DNA from: Chloroflexota bacterium
Lineage (GTDB): Bacteria; Chloroflexota; Dehalococcoidia; UBA3495
Direction: 5' to 3'
NCBI GenBank assembly: GCA_022563275.1
Contig: JADFNR010000013.1
Coordinates: forward strand, 9,939-39,999
DNA: 30,061 bases
In this document: one piece after another, positions 7,627 to 14,563 of the stretch
Numbering within the stretch: position 1 is the first letter of the stretch
Layout: each line of letters opens with the position of its first letter
Translations under genes and position numbers: made by a program
Notes under the pieces: model-generated
What the model was told of the DNA's origin: nothing
Databases searched by the model: none
Seen by the model: the letters and a program-made list of their open reading frames with translations, nothing else

Positions 7627-8274
7627 TTATAAAGCCACCGGTTGGGCCTGGTTGATTCGAGACTCCAACCCAAGCAGTAACTCGTTCTCTTTGGGGGTAA
7701 GGTCTTGGGAGATCCAGTCGATCACCCAGCGTTGGTCATCAGCGTCCCGGTCGATCAGCAGTCCGCCTACGACCGTTAACTGAGAATCCGGGGATAGGTT
7801 TTCCCTGAGCAGGGGAATCACCATTGCTTCCTCGGTTTCCAGGTGGTCTTCCTGGGCCACGCGGAGGGCGATAACCTGGCCATATAGGTGCTGCTTGGTG
7901 CGGGATATGACGCTGGTAGACCCGATGTCTTCCTCCAGCACAGTCATGACGTTTTGAACGCCTTCAAGAAGCCTCGCGTATTCGCTGTCCTCTTGCTCCA
8001 AAAGGGACCATTTGGCTCGTTCGACCGGGTCGTGAGCCGCCGCCCGGCGGGACTCGTCAACCGAATTAGACATCGCCGTGCCCACCTCTTTCTCGGCGTG
8101 GTACATGATGGCGGTGGCCCAAGCGGTGAATGCCAACTTGAATGCCTGCAAGCTACAACCGTTTTCGAGGCGACGGGCAAGCTCAACGGTCCGGTCGGCC
8201 TCGCCTCTCAGCGCCTTGTGAATCAGATACATCGCATCGATGGGCTGCTCGAGGGTGGTGATCTCCACGGTCAT
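7627..8274 (-). CDS. Hemerythrin-like domain protein (first gene of tandem pair)
   Basis: 215 residues, paralogous to the next gene downstream. Shared landmarks are QPIDAMYLIHKALR (His19), IMYHAEKE (His59, Glu63), KQHLYGQVIALR (His129), QEDHLETEEAMV (His144, Glu148/149) and the tail DDQRWVIDWISQDL. The order of His/Glu ligands suits a four-helix hemerythrin-like di-iron bundle. GGGAGGA lies a few bases upstream of the ATG. The 680 bp upstream are gene-free, so this gene probably heads a two-gene operon with its promoter in the AT-rich part of that gap. Cysteine at residue 40 is not a known ligand. Role unknown; iron- or oxygen-linked stress is an inference from the fold. Confidence 0.7.
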   Translation of the reverse strand: MTVEITTLEQPIDAMYLIHKALRGEADRTVELARRLENGCSLQAFKLAFTAWATAIMYHAEKEVGTAMSNSVDESRRAAAHDPVERAKWSLLEQEDSEYARLLEGVQNVMTVLEEDIGSTSVISRTKQHLYGQVIALRVAQEDHLETEEAMVIPLLRENLSPDSQLTVVGGLLIDRDADDQRWVIDWISQDLTPKENELLLGLESRINQAQPVAL

Positions 8275-8604
8275 GCAAATCCTCCCAAGATTTTCGCTTA
8301 TGTATTCGCTTCGCCGGATCTAGATATGAAATATTGCCTGGCGGGTCTTATTCGAAGAATACGGGGGTTCAGCCCTAGAACAAGTCGGCAATTTCCTCTC
8401 GTACTGATAGGCCAGGGCTATTGGTCGACACGCCTCGTCAGTTGCTGACACTCCATAAGTATATCGCGTTTGTCAATACTCATCTATTGCTATTATTATT
8501 ATTTCGTTTACCAATGATACTAATGGGAACCCAACTTGACCAAGTGTAATTCGGCCCTGGTCTACAGTGCCAATGGTCACTTTTAGCCACCTGACAATGA
8601 AAAA
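8275..8604. other. Gene-free upstream region of the hemerythrin-like operon
   Basis: No credible coding frame is seen. The part at about 8450-8530 is conspicuously AT-rich compared with the surroundings and holds several AT-rich hexamers, so promoters for the minus-strand hemerythrin-like genes are likely here. I could not pick one -35/-10 pair with confidence. Confidence 0.5.
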
Positions 8605-8661
8605 CATGAGTCATCCCGGAGTTTCCTGATGGTACTGACCAAGCAACTACACTCGCTGCCT

Positions 8662-8705
8662 GTCATTCTGAGCCAGCCGTCCCGACGCGTCGGGAAAGAA
8701 TCTCG
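8662..8705 (+). repeat. GTCATTCTGAG...AGAATCTCG dispersed repeat, copy 1
   Basis: GTCATTCTGAG (8662-8672) and AGAATCTCG (8697-8705) enclose the perfect 14-bp palindrome CCCGACGCGTCGGG (8681-8694). The palindrome has the same CCCGA-N4-TCGGG form as the two at 4449-4487, so it behaves as a separable module. Confidence 0.75.
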
Positions 8706-8766
8706 TTGTTTAACTTCAAGGCCTTTACTGTCTCGCAGAACCGGTAGTTGGTCTCCCATAAGCAAA

Positions 8767-8802
8767 GAGATTCCTCTCCTTCCGCGGAAGGATCGGAATG
8801 AC
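8767..8802 (-). repeat. GTCATTC...GAATCTC dispersed repeat, copy 2 (inverted)
   Basis: GAGATTC (8767-8773) and CGGAATGAC (8794-8802) are the ends of copy 1 in inverse orientation. The core here is a different perfect palindrome, TCCTTCCGCGGAAGGA (8777-8792). So the ends are conserved and the hairpin core is exchanged. Confidence 0.7.
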
Positions 8803-8824
8803 AATTAGGAGGAATGACGTGGCA

Positions 8825-8851
8825 TAGGGGCACGGCAATGCCGTGCCCCTA
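8825..8851. repeat. Palindromic TAGGGGCACGGCA repeat
   Basis: TAGGGGCACGGCA (8825-8837) and TGCCGTGCCCCTA (8839-8851) form 13-bp arms around a single base. The left arm and its flank recur with 19 of 20 matches at 17940-17959, so this is a dispersed family. Confidence 0.8.
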
Positions 8852-8890
8852 CGCTTGGCCTTCACCCACCAAACTCCGGGATGACTCATG

Positions 8891-8920
8891 ATAAAAAAGG
8901 GAGGGCGTGAGCCCTCCCTT
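8891..8920 (-). terminator. Intrinsic terminator of the DAHP synthase transcript
   Basis: On the minus strand AAGGGAGGGC pairs with GCCCTCCCTT (arms 8911-8920 and 8897-8906, 4-nt loop). The transcript then continues into a run of six U (complement of 8893-8898). It lies 36 bp beyond the DAHP synthase stop and directly abuts the 286-bp repeat element. Confidence 0.88.
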
Positions 8921-8956
8921 ACGGTTCTATTGTTGGTGCGGTGCGCGGAATCTGGG

Positions 8957-9979
8957 TTAGCCGGTGGTCACCGGCTGTTTCCGTACCGACGCGATCGCAT
9001 TGACCTGGTCCATCAGCATGTCGAAGTTCTCAAAGGTGAGTGACTGGGGTCCGTCACACTTGGCCTTGTCCGGATTGGGGTGGACCTCGATCAGCAGTCC
9101 GTGGGCCCCGGCGGCCACCGACGCCAAAGCGACCGGGGTGACCAGGTACCACTTTCCGGTGCTGTGGCTGGGGTCGGCGACGATCGGGAGGTGGCTGAGC
9201 CGTTTGATCACAGGTATGGCGGCCACGTCCAGGGTGAACCTGGTGAAGGTCTCGAACCCGCGGATGCCTCTTTCACAGAGGATCACCTGCTCGTTGCCTC
9301 CAGCCATCACGTACTCGGCGGCCAGTAGCCACTCTTCATATGAAGCGGACAGTCCGCGCTTGACCATGACCGGTTTCCCGATCAAGCCGACCTCGTCCAG
9401 AAGATTGTAGTTCTGCATGTTCCTTGCGCCGATCTGCAGGATATCGGCGTATTTGGCCACGGTCTCCACGTCGGCCGTGGCCATGACCTCGGTGATGATG
9501 GGCAGGCCGGTTTCCTGCTTGGCCAACTGAAGGAGCTTGAGACCGTCTTCGCCCATACCGCGGAAGCTGTAGGGAGAGGTCCTCGGCTTGAAGGCGCCGC
9601 CCCGCAACACCGTGGCGCCGGCGGCCTTCACCGCGATAGCCGTGGAGACCATCTGTTCCTCGTCTTCAACCGAGCAGGGTCCGGCCATGATCACGGGCTT
9701 GGGCCCGCCGATCACTGCGTCGCCAACCGTGATGATCGTGTCATTGGGATGAAATTCTTTGCTGACCAGCTTATAGGGCTTCGTGATTATCACGACTTCG
9801 GAAACCCCGGCCATCAACTCCATCTCGTCTTTAAAGTCCGGTGGCACTGACCCCATGACGCCTACAACAGTCCTCTCGATCCCCAGGTTGATCTGGGCCT
9901 TCAAGCCCCGGGCTTCGATCCGCTCCCGTATGTTTTCCAGGTCTTCTTGGGAGGTGTCTCGTGCCATTACAATGATCAT
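8957..9979 (-). CDS. aroF: 3-deoxy-7-phosphoheptulonate (DAHP) synthase, type I-beta with regulatory N-terminal domain
   Basis: 340 residues. Condenses phosphoenolpyruvate and erythrose 4-phosphate to DAHP, the first step of the shikimate pathway. Residues 1-65 ([17 protein letters not shown]...) form the ferredoxin-like domain found in Thermotoga-type enzymes, which mediates feedback inhibition there. The barrel shows MAGPCSVED (metal ligand Cys102), [44 protein letters not shown] (His ligand), LLIEVHP (Glu ligand) and KCDGPQSL (Asp ligand). The ATG at 9979 is preferred because AGGTGAG stands seven bases upstream and the domain begins there; an in-frame extension to 10120 is not conserved-looking. 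It is the last gene of the trpA-chorismate mutase-DAHP synthase group, with a structured 175-bp gap before it. Confidence 0.95.
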   Translation of the reverse strand: MIIVMARDTSQEDLENIRERIEARGLKAQINLGIERTVVGVMGSVPPDFKDEMELMAGVSEVVIITKPYKLVSKEFHPNDTIITVGDAVIGGPKPVIMAGPCSVEDEEQMVSTAIAVKAAGATVLRGGAFKPRTSPYSFRGMGEDGLKLLQLAKQETGLPIITEVMATADVETVAKYADILQIGARNMQNYNLLDEVGLIGKPVMVKRGLSASYEEWLLAAEYVMAGGNEQVILCERGIRGFETFTRFTLDVAAIPVIKRLSHLPIVADPSHSTGKWYLVTPVALASVAAGAHGLLIEVHPNPDKAKCDGPQSLTFENFDMLMDQVNAIASVRKQPVTTG

Positions 9980-10077
9980 TTCAGAACTCACCTTTGGGTC
10001 CATGGAATTATTCGTATTTCGTTCGGTCATTGAGGAGGAACTGGGACGGACCGTAAACGAAATACCCCGCCATAACT

Positions 10078-10109
10078 GGAGCCGGCGGCTGAAATCGCCG
10101 CAAGGCTCC
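10078..10109 (-). promoter_or_regulatory. Stem-loop in the leader of the DAHP synthase gene
   Basis: GGAGCC (10078-10083) pairs with GGCTCC (10104-10109), and inside it GCGGC (10085-10089) pairs with GCCGC (10097-10101) around a 7-nt loop. It sits about 100 bp ahead of the DAHP synthase start in the gap after the chorismate mutase gene. No U-run follows, so it is not a simple terminator. It may be a processing or regulatory structure. Confidence 0.4.
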
Positions 10110-10154
10110 CTCACTGTCATAACCCAGGGGCGTTACCCGGAATATTACCCTGCT

Positions 10155-10508
10155 CTAGGTACGCAGGTCTTTGGCCCCTTTTAGATACTTGAATACCAGG
10201 TCCTTTTGGTCCTTATCAGTATTAATCAGTATAAGTATCCTGATACAACGGGGCAAGCTACCCTTCACCGCCACCTGGGTTATGTCTACCAGAGGGGCGT
10301 TGGCCCACGCCAGTCTGCGGGCGGCGGTTGCCGGAAATGCGGCGTCCAGGTCCGGGGTCATGGTGAAAAAGACCGCGGCCAGAGAGTCCTCTTCCAAGCC
10401 GTTTGCGTCGATCAAAGCCTCGACCAACTCTGCGGCGGCCGCGTGGATGGCCTCCTCGGTGTTGGCGTCGGCCGTCGTCGCTCCCCTGATTCCCCGGCAT
10501 GCTGTCAT
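10155..10508 (-). CDS. aroH: Chorismate mutase, AroH type (monofunctional, trimeric class)
   Basis: 117 residues; converts chorismate to prephenate for Phe and Tyr synthesis. It matches the Bacillus subtilis AroH pattern: CRGIRGATTADANTEEAI at the start (active-site Arg8), FFTMTPDLDAAFPATAAR in the middle and GSLPRCIRILI (Arg90) in the last third. With the ATG at 10508 the numbering aligns almost exactly with B. subtilis. Positions 75 and 78, Cys and catalytic Glu in that enzyme, are Asp75 and Gln78 here (APLVDITQVAV). A TTG at 10541 would add 11 residues, but the family starts at the RGIRGATT block. The ATG has no good ribosome binding site of its own; it overlaps the stop of a 14-codon upstream frame. 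The trpA stop lies 56 bp upstream. Confidence 0.88.
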   Translation of the reverse strand: MTACRGIRGATTADANTEEAIHAAAAELVEALIDANGLEEDSLAAVFFTMTPDLDAAFPATAARRLAWANAPLVDITQVAVKGSLPRCIRILILINTDKDQKDLVFKYLKGAKDLRT

Positions 10509-10549
10509 AAGCGCAATGTCGACCTCATTAATTTCCGGCAATCTGTCAT
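10505..10549 (-). CDS. Possible 14-codon leader frame translationally coupled to chorismate mutase
   Basis: On the minus strand an ATG at 10549 opens MTDCRKLMRSTLRL and stops at TGA, which overlaps the chorismate mutase ATG as ATGA (10505-10508). AAGGAG (10561-10566) stands 11 bases ahead, while the chorismate mutase start itself has no close Shine-Dalgarno. The arrangement suggests translational coupling. The frame is short and could be chance. Confidence 0.3.
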   Translation of the reverse strand: MTDCRKLMRSTLRL

Positions 10550-10564
10550 CGGGTAAATGGCTCC

Positions 10565-11371
10565 TTAGCCTGGGAGCGAGACGCCCGCCAGCTCGGCAAC
10601 GAACCGGCTGGTCCGCTCGACCAGTTCTTCCCTTGGCGACTCCAACATCACCTTGATCAGGGCGCTGCCCACCACGGCGGCCTCCGCCGTTTTGCCCACT
10701 GCTTCCACGTGGGCCCTGCTGGATATCCCGAATCCCACCGCCAGGGGAAGACTTGTGTGGGCCTTCACCCGGTCCAAGAGCTCAAAGCTGCGCCCGGAGA
10801 CCTGGTCTCGCACGCCGGTAACTCCGGTGACACTGATGCAGTAGATGAACCCACTGGCCCCGGCGCAGGCGTCTTGTATGCTCCTGTCGGTGCTGGTGGG
10901 CGCCAACAACGGAATCATCGAGATATCGCGCGTTCGGCACTCCGCCATCAGGGGCGCGGCCTCGAATCCGGGGAGGTCCACGGCGATCAGCCCGTCGACG
11001 CCCGCCTGGTGGCATCGCTGGGTGAACTTGACCAGTCCATAAGTGTGGATGGGATTGTAATAACCCATCAGGATCAACGGCGTGTCTGGGATCTGCTCCC
11101 GCAGGGTCTCGGCAGCGTTCAGGCAGTCCTCCAAGCTGGTGCCGTTCTGCAAGGCCCGGAAGCTGGATTCTTGAATCACCGGACCCTCGGCCAAGGGGTC
11201 GCTGAAGGGCACCCCCAACTCCACGGCGTCAGCGCCGGCCGCAACCAGGGCTGGGACCAGTTCCAGCGTGGCTTCCATGTCGGGGAAACCGGCGGTCAAA
11301 AACACAATCAGTCCGGGACGTTTCTGCTCCCGGACTGCATCGAACATACGCCTGATTCGAGGTTCGCCCAT
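10565..11371 (-). CDS. trpA: Tryptophan synthase alpha subunit
   Basis: 268 residues, normal family length. Cleaves indole-3-glycerol phosphate to indole and glyceraldehyde 3-phosphate, normally passing indole to TrpB. TIM-barrel landmarks: FLTAGFPDMEAT, AVELGVPFSDPLAEGPVIQ, LMGYYNPIHTYG, GVDGLIAVDLPG, PLLAPTSTD, FIYCISVTGVTG and AVGFGISS (phosphate site). Catalytic Glu51 is present. The second acid, Asp60 of the enteric enzyme in the PLADGP motif, is Glu62 here. No trpB lies upstream: the next gene, 162 bp away on the same strand, is a membrane protease. It is followed by chorismate mutase and DAHP synthase, so transcription as one unit is likely. GGGAGGA lies about 13 bases ahead of the ATG. 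Confidence 0.95.
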   Translation of the reverse strand: MGEPRIRRMFDAVREQKRPGLIVFLTAGFPDMEATLELVPALVAAGADAVELGVPFSDPLAEGPVIQESSFRALQNGTSLEDCLNAAETLREQIPDTPLILMGYYNPIHTYGLVKFTQRCHQAGVDGLIAVDLPGFEAAPLMAECRTRDISMIPLLAPTSTDRSIQDACAGASGFIYCISVTGVTGVRDQVSGRSFELLDRVKAHTSLPLAVGFGISSRAHVEAVGKTAEAAVVGSALIKVMLESPREELVERTSRFVAELAGVSLPG

Positions 11372-11533
11372 ACCTGGGACCTGGAGTCCTCCCGGCCCGG
11401 ACCAAGAAAAACAGGGCCTGCGGTTTAGGCAAATCTAACGTACAACCCCACCGGTGTCTACCCCTTGGGCTCTACCCACAGGCTTGATCCTGGGATAATT
11501 ACGCTCTGAGGAAGTTCATTTTAAAGTGATGAT

Positions 11534-12487
11534 TCACCCGCTGAGGGCCTGCACGCCCAACGCCAGGGCGTTCTGGCCGGCATGGGCCCCGATGGCCGCC
11601 CACAGCGAACCGGTCCGCCAATAAAGCCACGCAAACAGGAACCCGGTGATGAAGATGGGGATCAGCACCCCGACAGAAAGGTGGAAGCCGCTGAAAATCA
11701 GCGCACTGGCCACGATGGCCCCCCACGGCCCGAGGCGGGGGAGCAGGCCGCGGAAGACGAACCCCCGAAAGAATATCTCTTCGCTCATGGGCGTGATGAA
11801 CGCCAGCGCTTGGAAAGTCAGCACCACCGCCGGGCCGTCGAAGAAGATATCCGATTCAACCACCGGGGTGGAGAGCCGGTCCAATCCCAACCACTCCACG
11901 ATGCCGGCGTAGAGGGATGTGGCGATCAAACTGGTGGCCAACACCCCCATCATCAGCAGGACGGTCCGTCTACGCGGCCACCGGACTCTGCTGAGCCAGA
12001 GCACGGCCAATGGGTATCTGGTATGCCGCAGACCGAGGAACCAGACCGTGGCGACGATGGACAGGGCCATCAGATGAACGCTGATCCAGGTGGCTACGGC
12101 GTCTTCCTGCTCGGGATATAGGGACGCAATGGCCAAGGCCGCCGCCGCCGCCGTGAATAGCGAGAGCATGACGAGAATTATCCCGGCGATTATCTGCCAC
12201 ACGCCCCAAGTCACACCACCCTTCCTGCGGACCACCCGGCCCGCGGAAGGACTCTCGCCGGAAAGGTCTTCGGCGGTGACTTCAACGTCAATCGCCCAAA
12301 TCTCGGGGGCTGCCGACGGGCCGGCGGAAACATATCCGCAGCCGGCGCATCTGTTCTGTCCCGTTTCCCAGCGGCGGCCACAGCGGGAACAGTAGGACCG
12401 GTCCTCGCTCCCATCGGATGATCCAATCACAGTCTGCTCCGGTGGTCTTTCGCCGGGCTCGCCAGGCTCACTCAATCGCCGCGGCAT
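11534..12487 (-). CDS. CPBP (CAAX/Abi) intramembrane metalloprotease with N-terminal zinc ribbon
   Basis: 317 residues. The N-terminus carries a zinc ribbon, Cys33-Cys36 and Cys47-Cys50 (CSRCGRRW and CAGCGY). A charged linker runs to about residue 90, followed by some seven to eight hydrophobic segments. The C-terminal third has the CPBP motifs: EEIFFRGF (Glu236, Glu237, Arg241), FSGFHLS (His269) and HAGQN (His302, Asn306), which form the intramembrane active site of the family. Relatives cleave prenylated proteins in eukaryotes; bacterial members handle peptides or membrane signalling, and the substrate here is unknown. It is divergent from the GatC-like/amidase genes, with about 240 bp between starts. 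The zinc-ribbon fusion is a known variation among bacterial members. Confidence 0.87.
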   Translation of the reverse strand: MPRRLSEPGEPGERPPEQTVIGSSDGSEDRSYCSRCGRRWETGQNRCAGCGYVSAGPSAAPEIWAIDVEVTAEDLSGESPSAGRVVRRKGGVTWGVWQIIAGIILVMLSLFTAAAAALAIASLYPEQEDAVATWISVHLMALSIVATVWFLGLRHTRYPLAVLWLSRVRWPRRRTVLLMMGVLATSLIATSLYAGIVEWLGLDRLSTPVVESDIFFDGPAVVLTFQALAFITPMSEEIFFRGFVFRGLLPRLGPWGAIVASALIFSGFHLSVGVLIPIFITGFLFAWLYWRTGSLWAAIGAHAGQNALALGVQALSG

Positions 12488-12728
12488 ACTATGGCCGGCC
12501 GGCGGTCTGGGTCTGAATCTGGGTCTGCATGCGCGCCTCGATAATCACTGCTTTAAAGTATAGCAACATGCCCCTTATTTCCAAGCGTGCGGTATAGGCC
12601 GGGAACCCGCGCCGTATCCCCATTTCGCCGGGGCGTGACTGCCAAGCATCCGCATCCGATTGCCAGAAAATGTCAGGTCGGCCATAATGGCTGCGGCCCG
12701 GCCTGTCCGGCCCACTGGAGATGACGAC

Positions 12729-12923
12729 ATGGCTTCAGAAAAACAACTATCCCGGGAAGAGTTCGACCACCTGGCGAAACTGCTTGGCGTTGACGGCGAA
12801 CCGGCCTATCTCGACGAACTCTACTCCCAGACGCGTGGGGTCTTCATCGCCGGCGAAATCCTAAAGGAGATCGATGTCTCCGGCGCCGAGCCAGACATGG
12901 TTTTCATGCCGCCGGCGAACTGA
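12729..12923 (+). CDS. GatC/AtzG-like small amidase partner
   Basis: 64 residues: MASEKQLSREEFDHLAKLLG, then a helix and an EIDVSGAEPDMVF tail. The pattern LSREEhxHLAKLhG...L...L.....IhxxhxxhDhsGxEP matches GatC of the amidotransferase complex and the AtzG-type small subunit that wraps around amidase-signature enzymes. It lies 51 bp ahead of an amidase of just that family, so it is probably a stabilising partner. The ATG at 12729 has GGAG eight bases ahead (12717-12720). An in-frame start at 12660 would add 23 residues that look unlike the family. No gatB is seen here, so a tRNA role is less likely. Confidence 0.7.
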   Translation: MASEKQLSREEFDHLAKLLGVDGEPAYLDELYSQTRGVFIAGEILKEIDVSGAEPDMVFMPPAN

Positions 12924-12974
12924 ACCCGTGATCAATACTTGGACGGTCACACAGTACTGGGAGGAAACGCCCTG

Positions 12975-14387
12975 ATGGACACGCTGGAAATCTGCTACAT
13001 GAGCGCCGGGGAGCTCTCAAAATTGGTCCAGAACAAAGAGGTTTCCCCGGTTGAGATAATCGACGCCCACCTCGCCAGGATCGAAGCCACCGAGCCGGTG
13101 CTGAACTCGTTCATCACCCTGTTGGCGGATGAGTCCCGTGCCGCCGCCCGCCAGGCCGAGAAGGACATCCAAGCCGGAAGGTACCGGGGCCCCCTCCACG
13201 GCATACCGGTGGGACTGAAAGACCTGTACAACACCGGCGGGGTGCGCACCACCTCGGGCTCCAAGATATTCGACACGTTCATTCCCGCCGAAGACTGCAC
13301 CGTCGCCGCCAAGTTCCAAGAGGCCGGAGCTATACTCCTGGGCAAGCTGAACATGCACCAGTTCGCCTACGGTCCCACGGGGGAAAACCCCGACTACGGG
13401 CATATGCACAACCCCTGGGACCCGGACCGGGTCACCGGCGGCTCCAGCGGGGGCTCCGGGTCCGCCGCCGCGGCAGGCCAGTGCACCATCACCACCGGCA
13501 GCGACACCGGCGGTTCGATCCGGATCCCGGCCGCCCTCTGCGGCATAGTCGGCCTCAAACCCACCTACGGGCTGGTCAGCCGCTGGGGCCTGACCGCGCT
13601 GTCCTGGTCCCTGGACCACCCCGGCCCCATGGTGCGCACCGTGGAAGACGCAGCCATCACCATGAACGTAATCGCCGGCTACGACCCCAAGGATGTGGCC
13701 TCGGCCAAGGTCGATATTCCCGATTACACAACCGCGCTGACCGGCGATGTCCGGGGCCTGCGCATCGGCATGCCCAAGGAATACTTTGAAGCGCCGCTGG
13801 ATCCTCAAGTGAGGAAGGCCGTGCTGGACGCAGTCAGCTTATTGGAGAGCATGGGAGCGGTGGTGAGCGAAGTCTCATTCCCCATGTTCAATCAGTCTCA
13901 GGCCATATCCAGCACCATACTCATGGCCGAAGCCAGCGCCTATCACCGGGACCTTTTAGAAAAAGACGGCCACCAGCTTTATGAGCCGGTGCGCCAGCGG
14001 CTGGAGGCTGGGTTATTCATCAGCGCCGCCGACTACCTCCGGGCACAGCAGGCCCGAGCCCTTCTGGACCAAGAGGGACGGCGGCTTCTTGACGACGTTG
14101 ACCTGCTGGCCGGCCCGACCGAACCCGTAACCGCACCGGAGATCATGGCCTCCAGGGTGATGGCCGGAGAACAGGAGATCGGAGTGGTTGGCGCTCTGAC
14201 CCAGTACACCCGGCCTTACAACATCAACGGCTTCCCCGCCATATCGGTGCCCTGCGGGTTCTCAGATACGGGAATGCCCATCGGGTTGCAACTGGCGGGA
14301 AAGCCCTTCGACGAGCTAACGGTTCTGCGTGCCGCCCACGCCTACGAACAGGCCACGGATTGGCATACCCGCCGCCCGCCTCTCTAG
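12975..14387 (+). CDS. Amidase-signature hydrolase (GatA/AtzE-like)
   Basis: 470 residues. The Ser-cisSer-Lys triad is complete: Lys82 in PVGLKDLYNT, cis-Ser157 in VTGGSSGGSGSA and nucleophile Ser181 in SDTGGSIRIPAALCG; the 24-residue spacing between the serines matches characterised members. KPTYGLVSRWGL and PGPMVRTVEDAA follow as in GatA. The C-terminus has the usual PCGFSDTGMPIGLQLAGKPFDE block. It hydrolyses a C-N amide bond. Pairing with a 64-residue GatC/AtzG-like protein, without GatB, points to a catabolic amidase rather than tRNA amidation; the substrate is unknown. The ATG at 12975 is preceded by GGGAGG at 12959-12964. A TTG 36 bases upstream is less likely. Confidence 0.92.
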   Translation: MDTLEICYMSAGELSKLVQNKEVSPVEIIDAHLARIEATEPVLNSFITLLADESRAAARQAEKDIQAGRYRGPLHGIPVGLKDLYNTGGVRTTSGSKIFDTFIPAEDCTVAAKFQEAGAILLGKLNMHQFAYGPTGENPDYGHMHNPWDPDRVTGGSSGGSGSAAAAGQCTITTGSDTGGSIRIPAALCGIVGLKPTYGLVSRWGLTALSWSLDHPGPMVRTVEDAAITMNVIAGYDPKDVASAKVDIPDYTTALTGDVRGLRIGMPKEYFEAPLDPQVRKAVLDAVSLLESMGAVVSEVSFPMFNQSQAISSTILMAEASAYHRDLLEKDGHQLYEPVRQRLEAGLFISAADYLRAQQARALLDQEGRRLLDDVDLLAGPTEPVTAPEIMASRVMAGEQEIGVVGALTQYTRPYNINGFPAISVPCGFSDTGMPIGLQLAGKPFDELTVLRAAHAYEQATDWHTRRPPL

Positions 14388-14392
14388 CCAGC

Positions 14393-14437
14393 CCTCACCC
14401 CCACTTAGGCACCGAGGATGGCCTCGCTCAAGCGAGG
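14393..14437. repeat. Short repeat remnant and hairpin downstream of the amidase
   Basis: CCCTCACCCCCACTTA (14393-14408) reads in reverse like the TAGAGTGGGGGTG tail that follows the hairpin at 4525-4546. CCTCGC (14422-14427) and GCGAGG (14432-14437) form a hairpin with a TCAA loop. It probably belongs to the same dispersed family as 4525-4560 and 26857-26893. It could help end amidase transcripts, although no U-run follows. Confidence 0.45.
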
Positions 14438-14563
14438 AACCATACTGGCAGAACCACACGGCTAGCTGGCGTCGTATTTCGTGTAGAATCCTTTTACGGC
14501 CCTGAAACGGCATCCATACCCATACCGATCTCACGGGGCTGGAAATGTGGAGAGTCGGCAGCA

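Larger units (their letters stand above)
8605..8890. mobile_element. 286-bp MITE-like element with perfect 20-bp terminal inverted repeats
   Basis: CATGAGTCATCCCGGAGTTT at 8605-8624 is the exact reverse complement of 8871-8890. The enclosed 246 bp code for nothing credible and hold two inverted copies of a GTCATTC...GAATCTC repeat and one palindromic TAGGGGCACGGCA repeat. Perfect 20-bp ends on a short non-coding unit suggest a non-autonomous mobile element or a stacked repeat insertion. A-rich bases flank both ends, but no clean target-site duplication is visible. A stem-loop of this size would form in RNA or single-stranded DNA. Confidence 0.65.

Noticed and set aside
8583..8804. 73-residue minus-strand frame
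   Set aside because: It is translation of the GTCATTC-type repeats (RRDSFPTRRDG and similar strings), not a gene.
12729..14387. GatCA of the tRNA amidotransferase
   Set aside because: GatB is not present nearby and the small protein is shorter than typical GatC; an AtzG-type amidase partner fits better, though GatC is not excluded.
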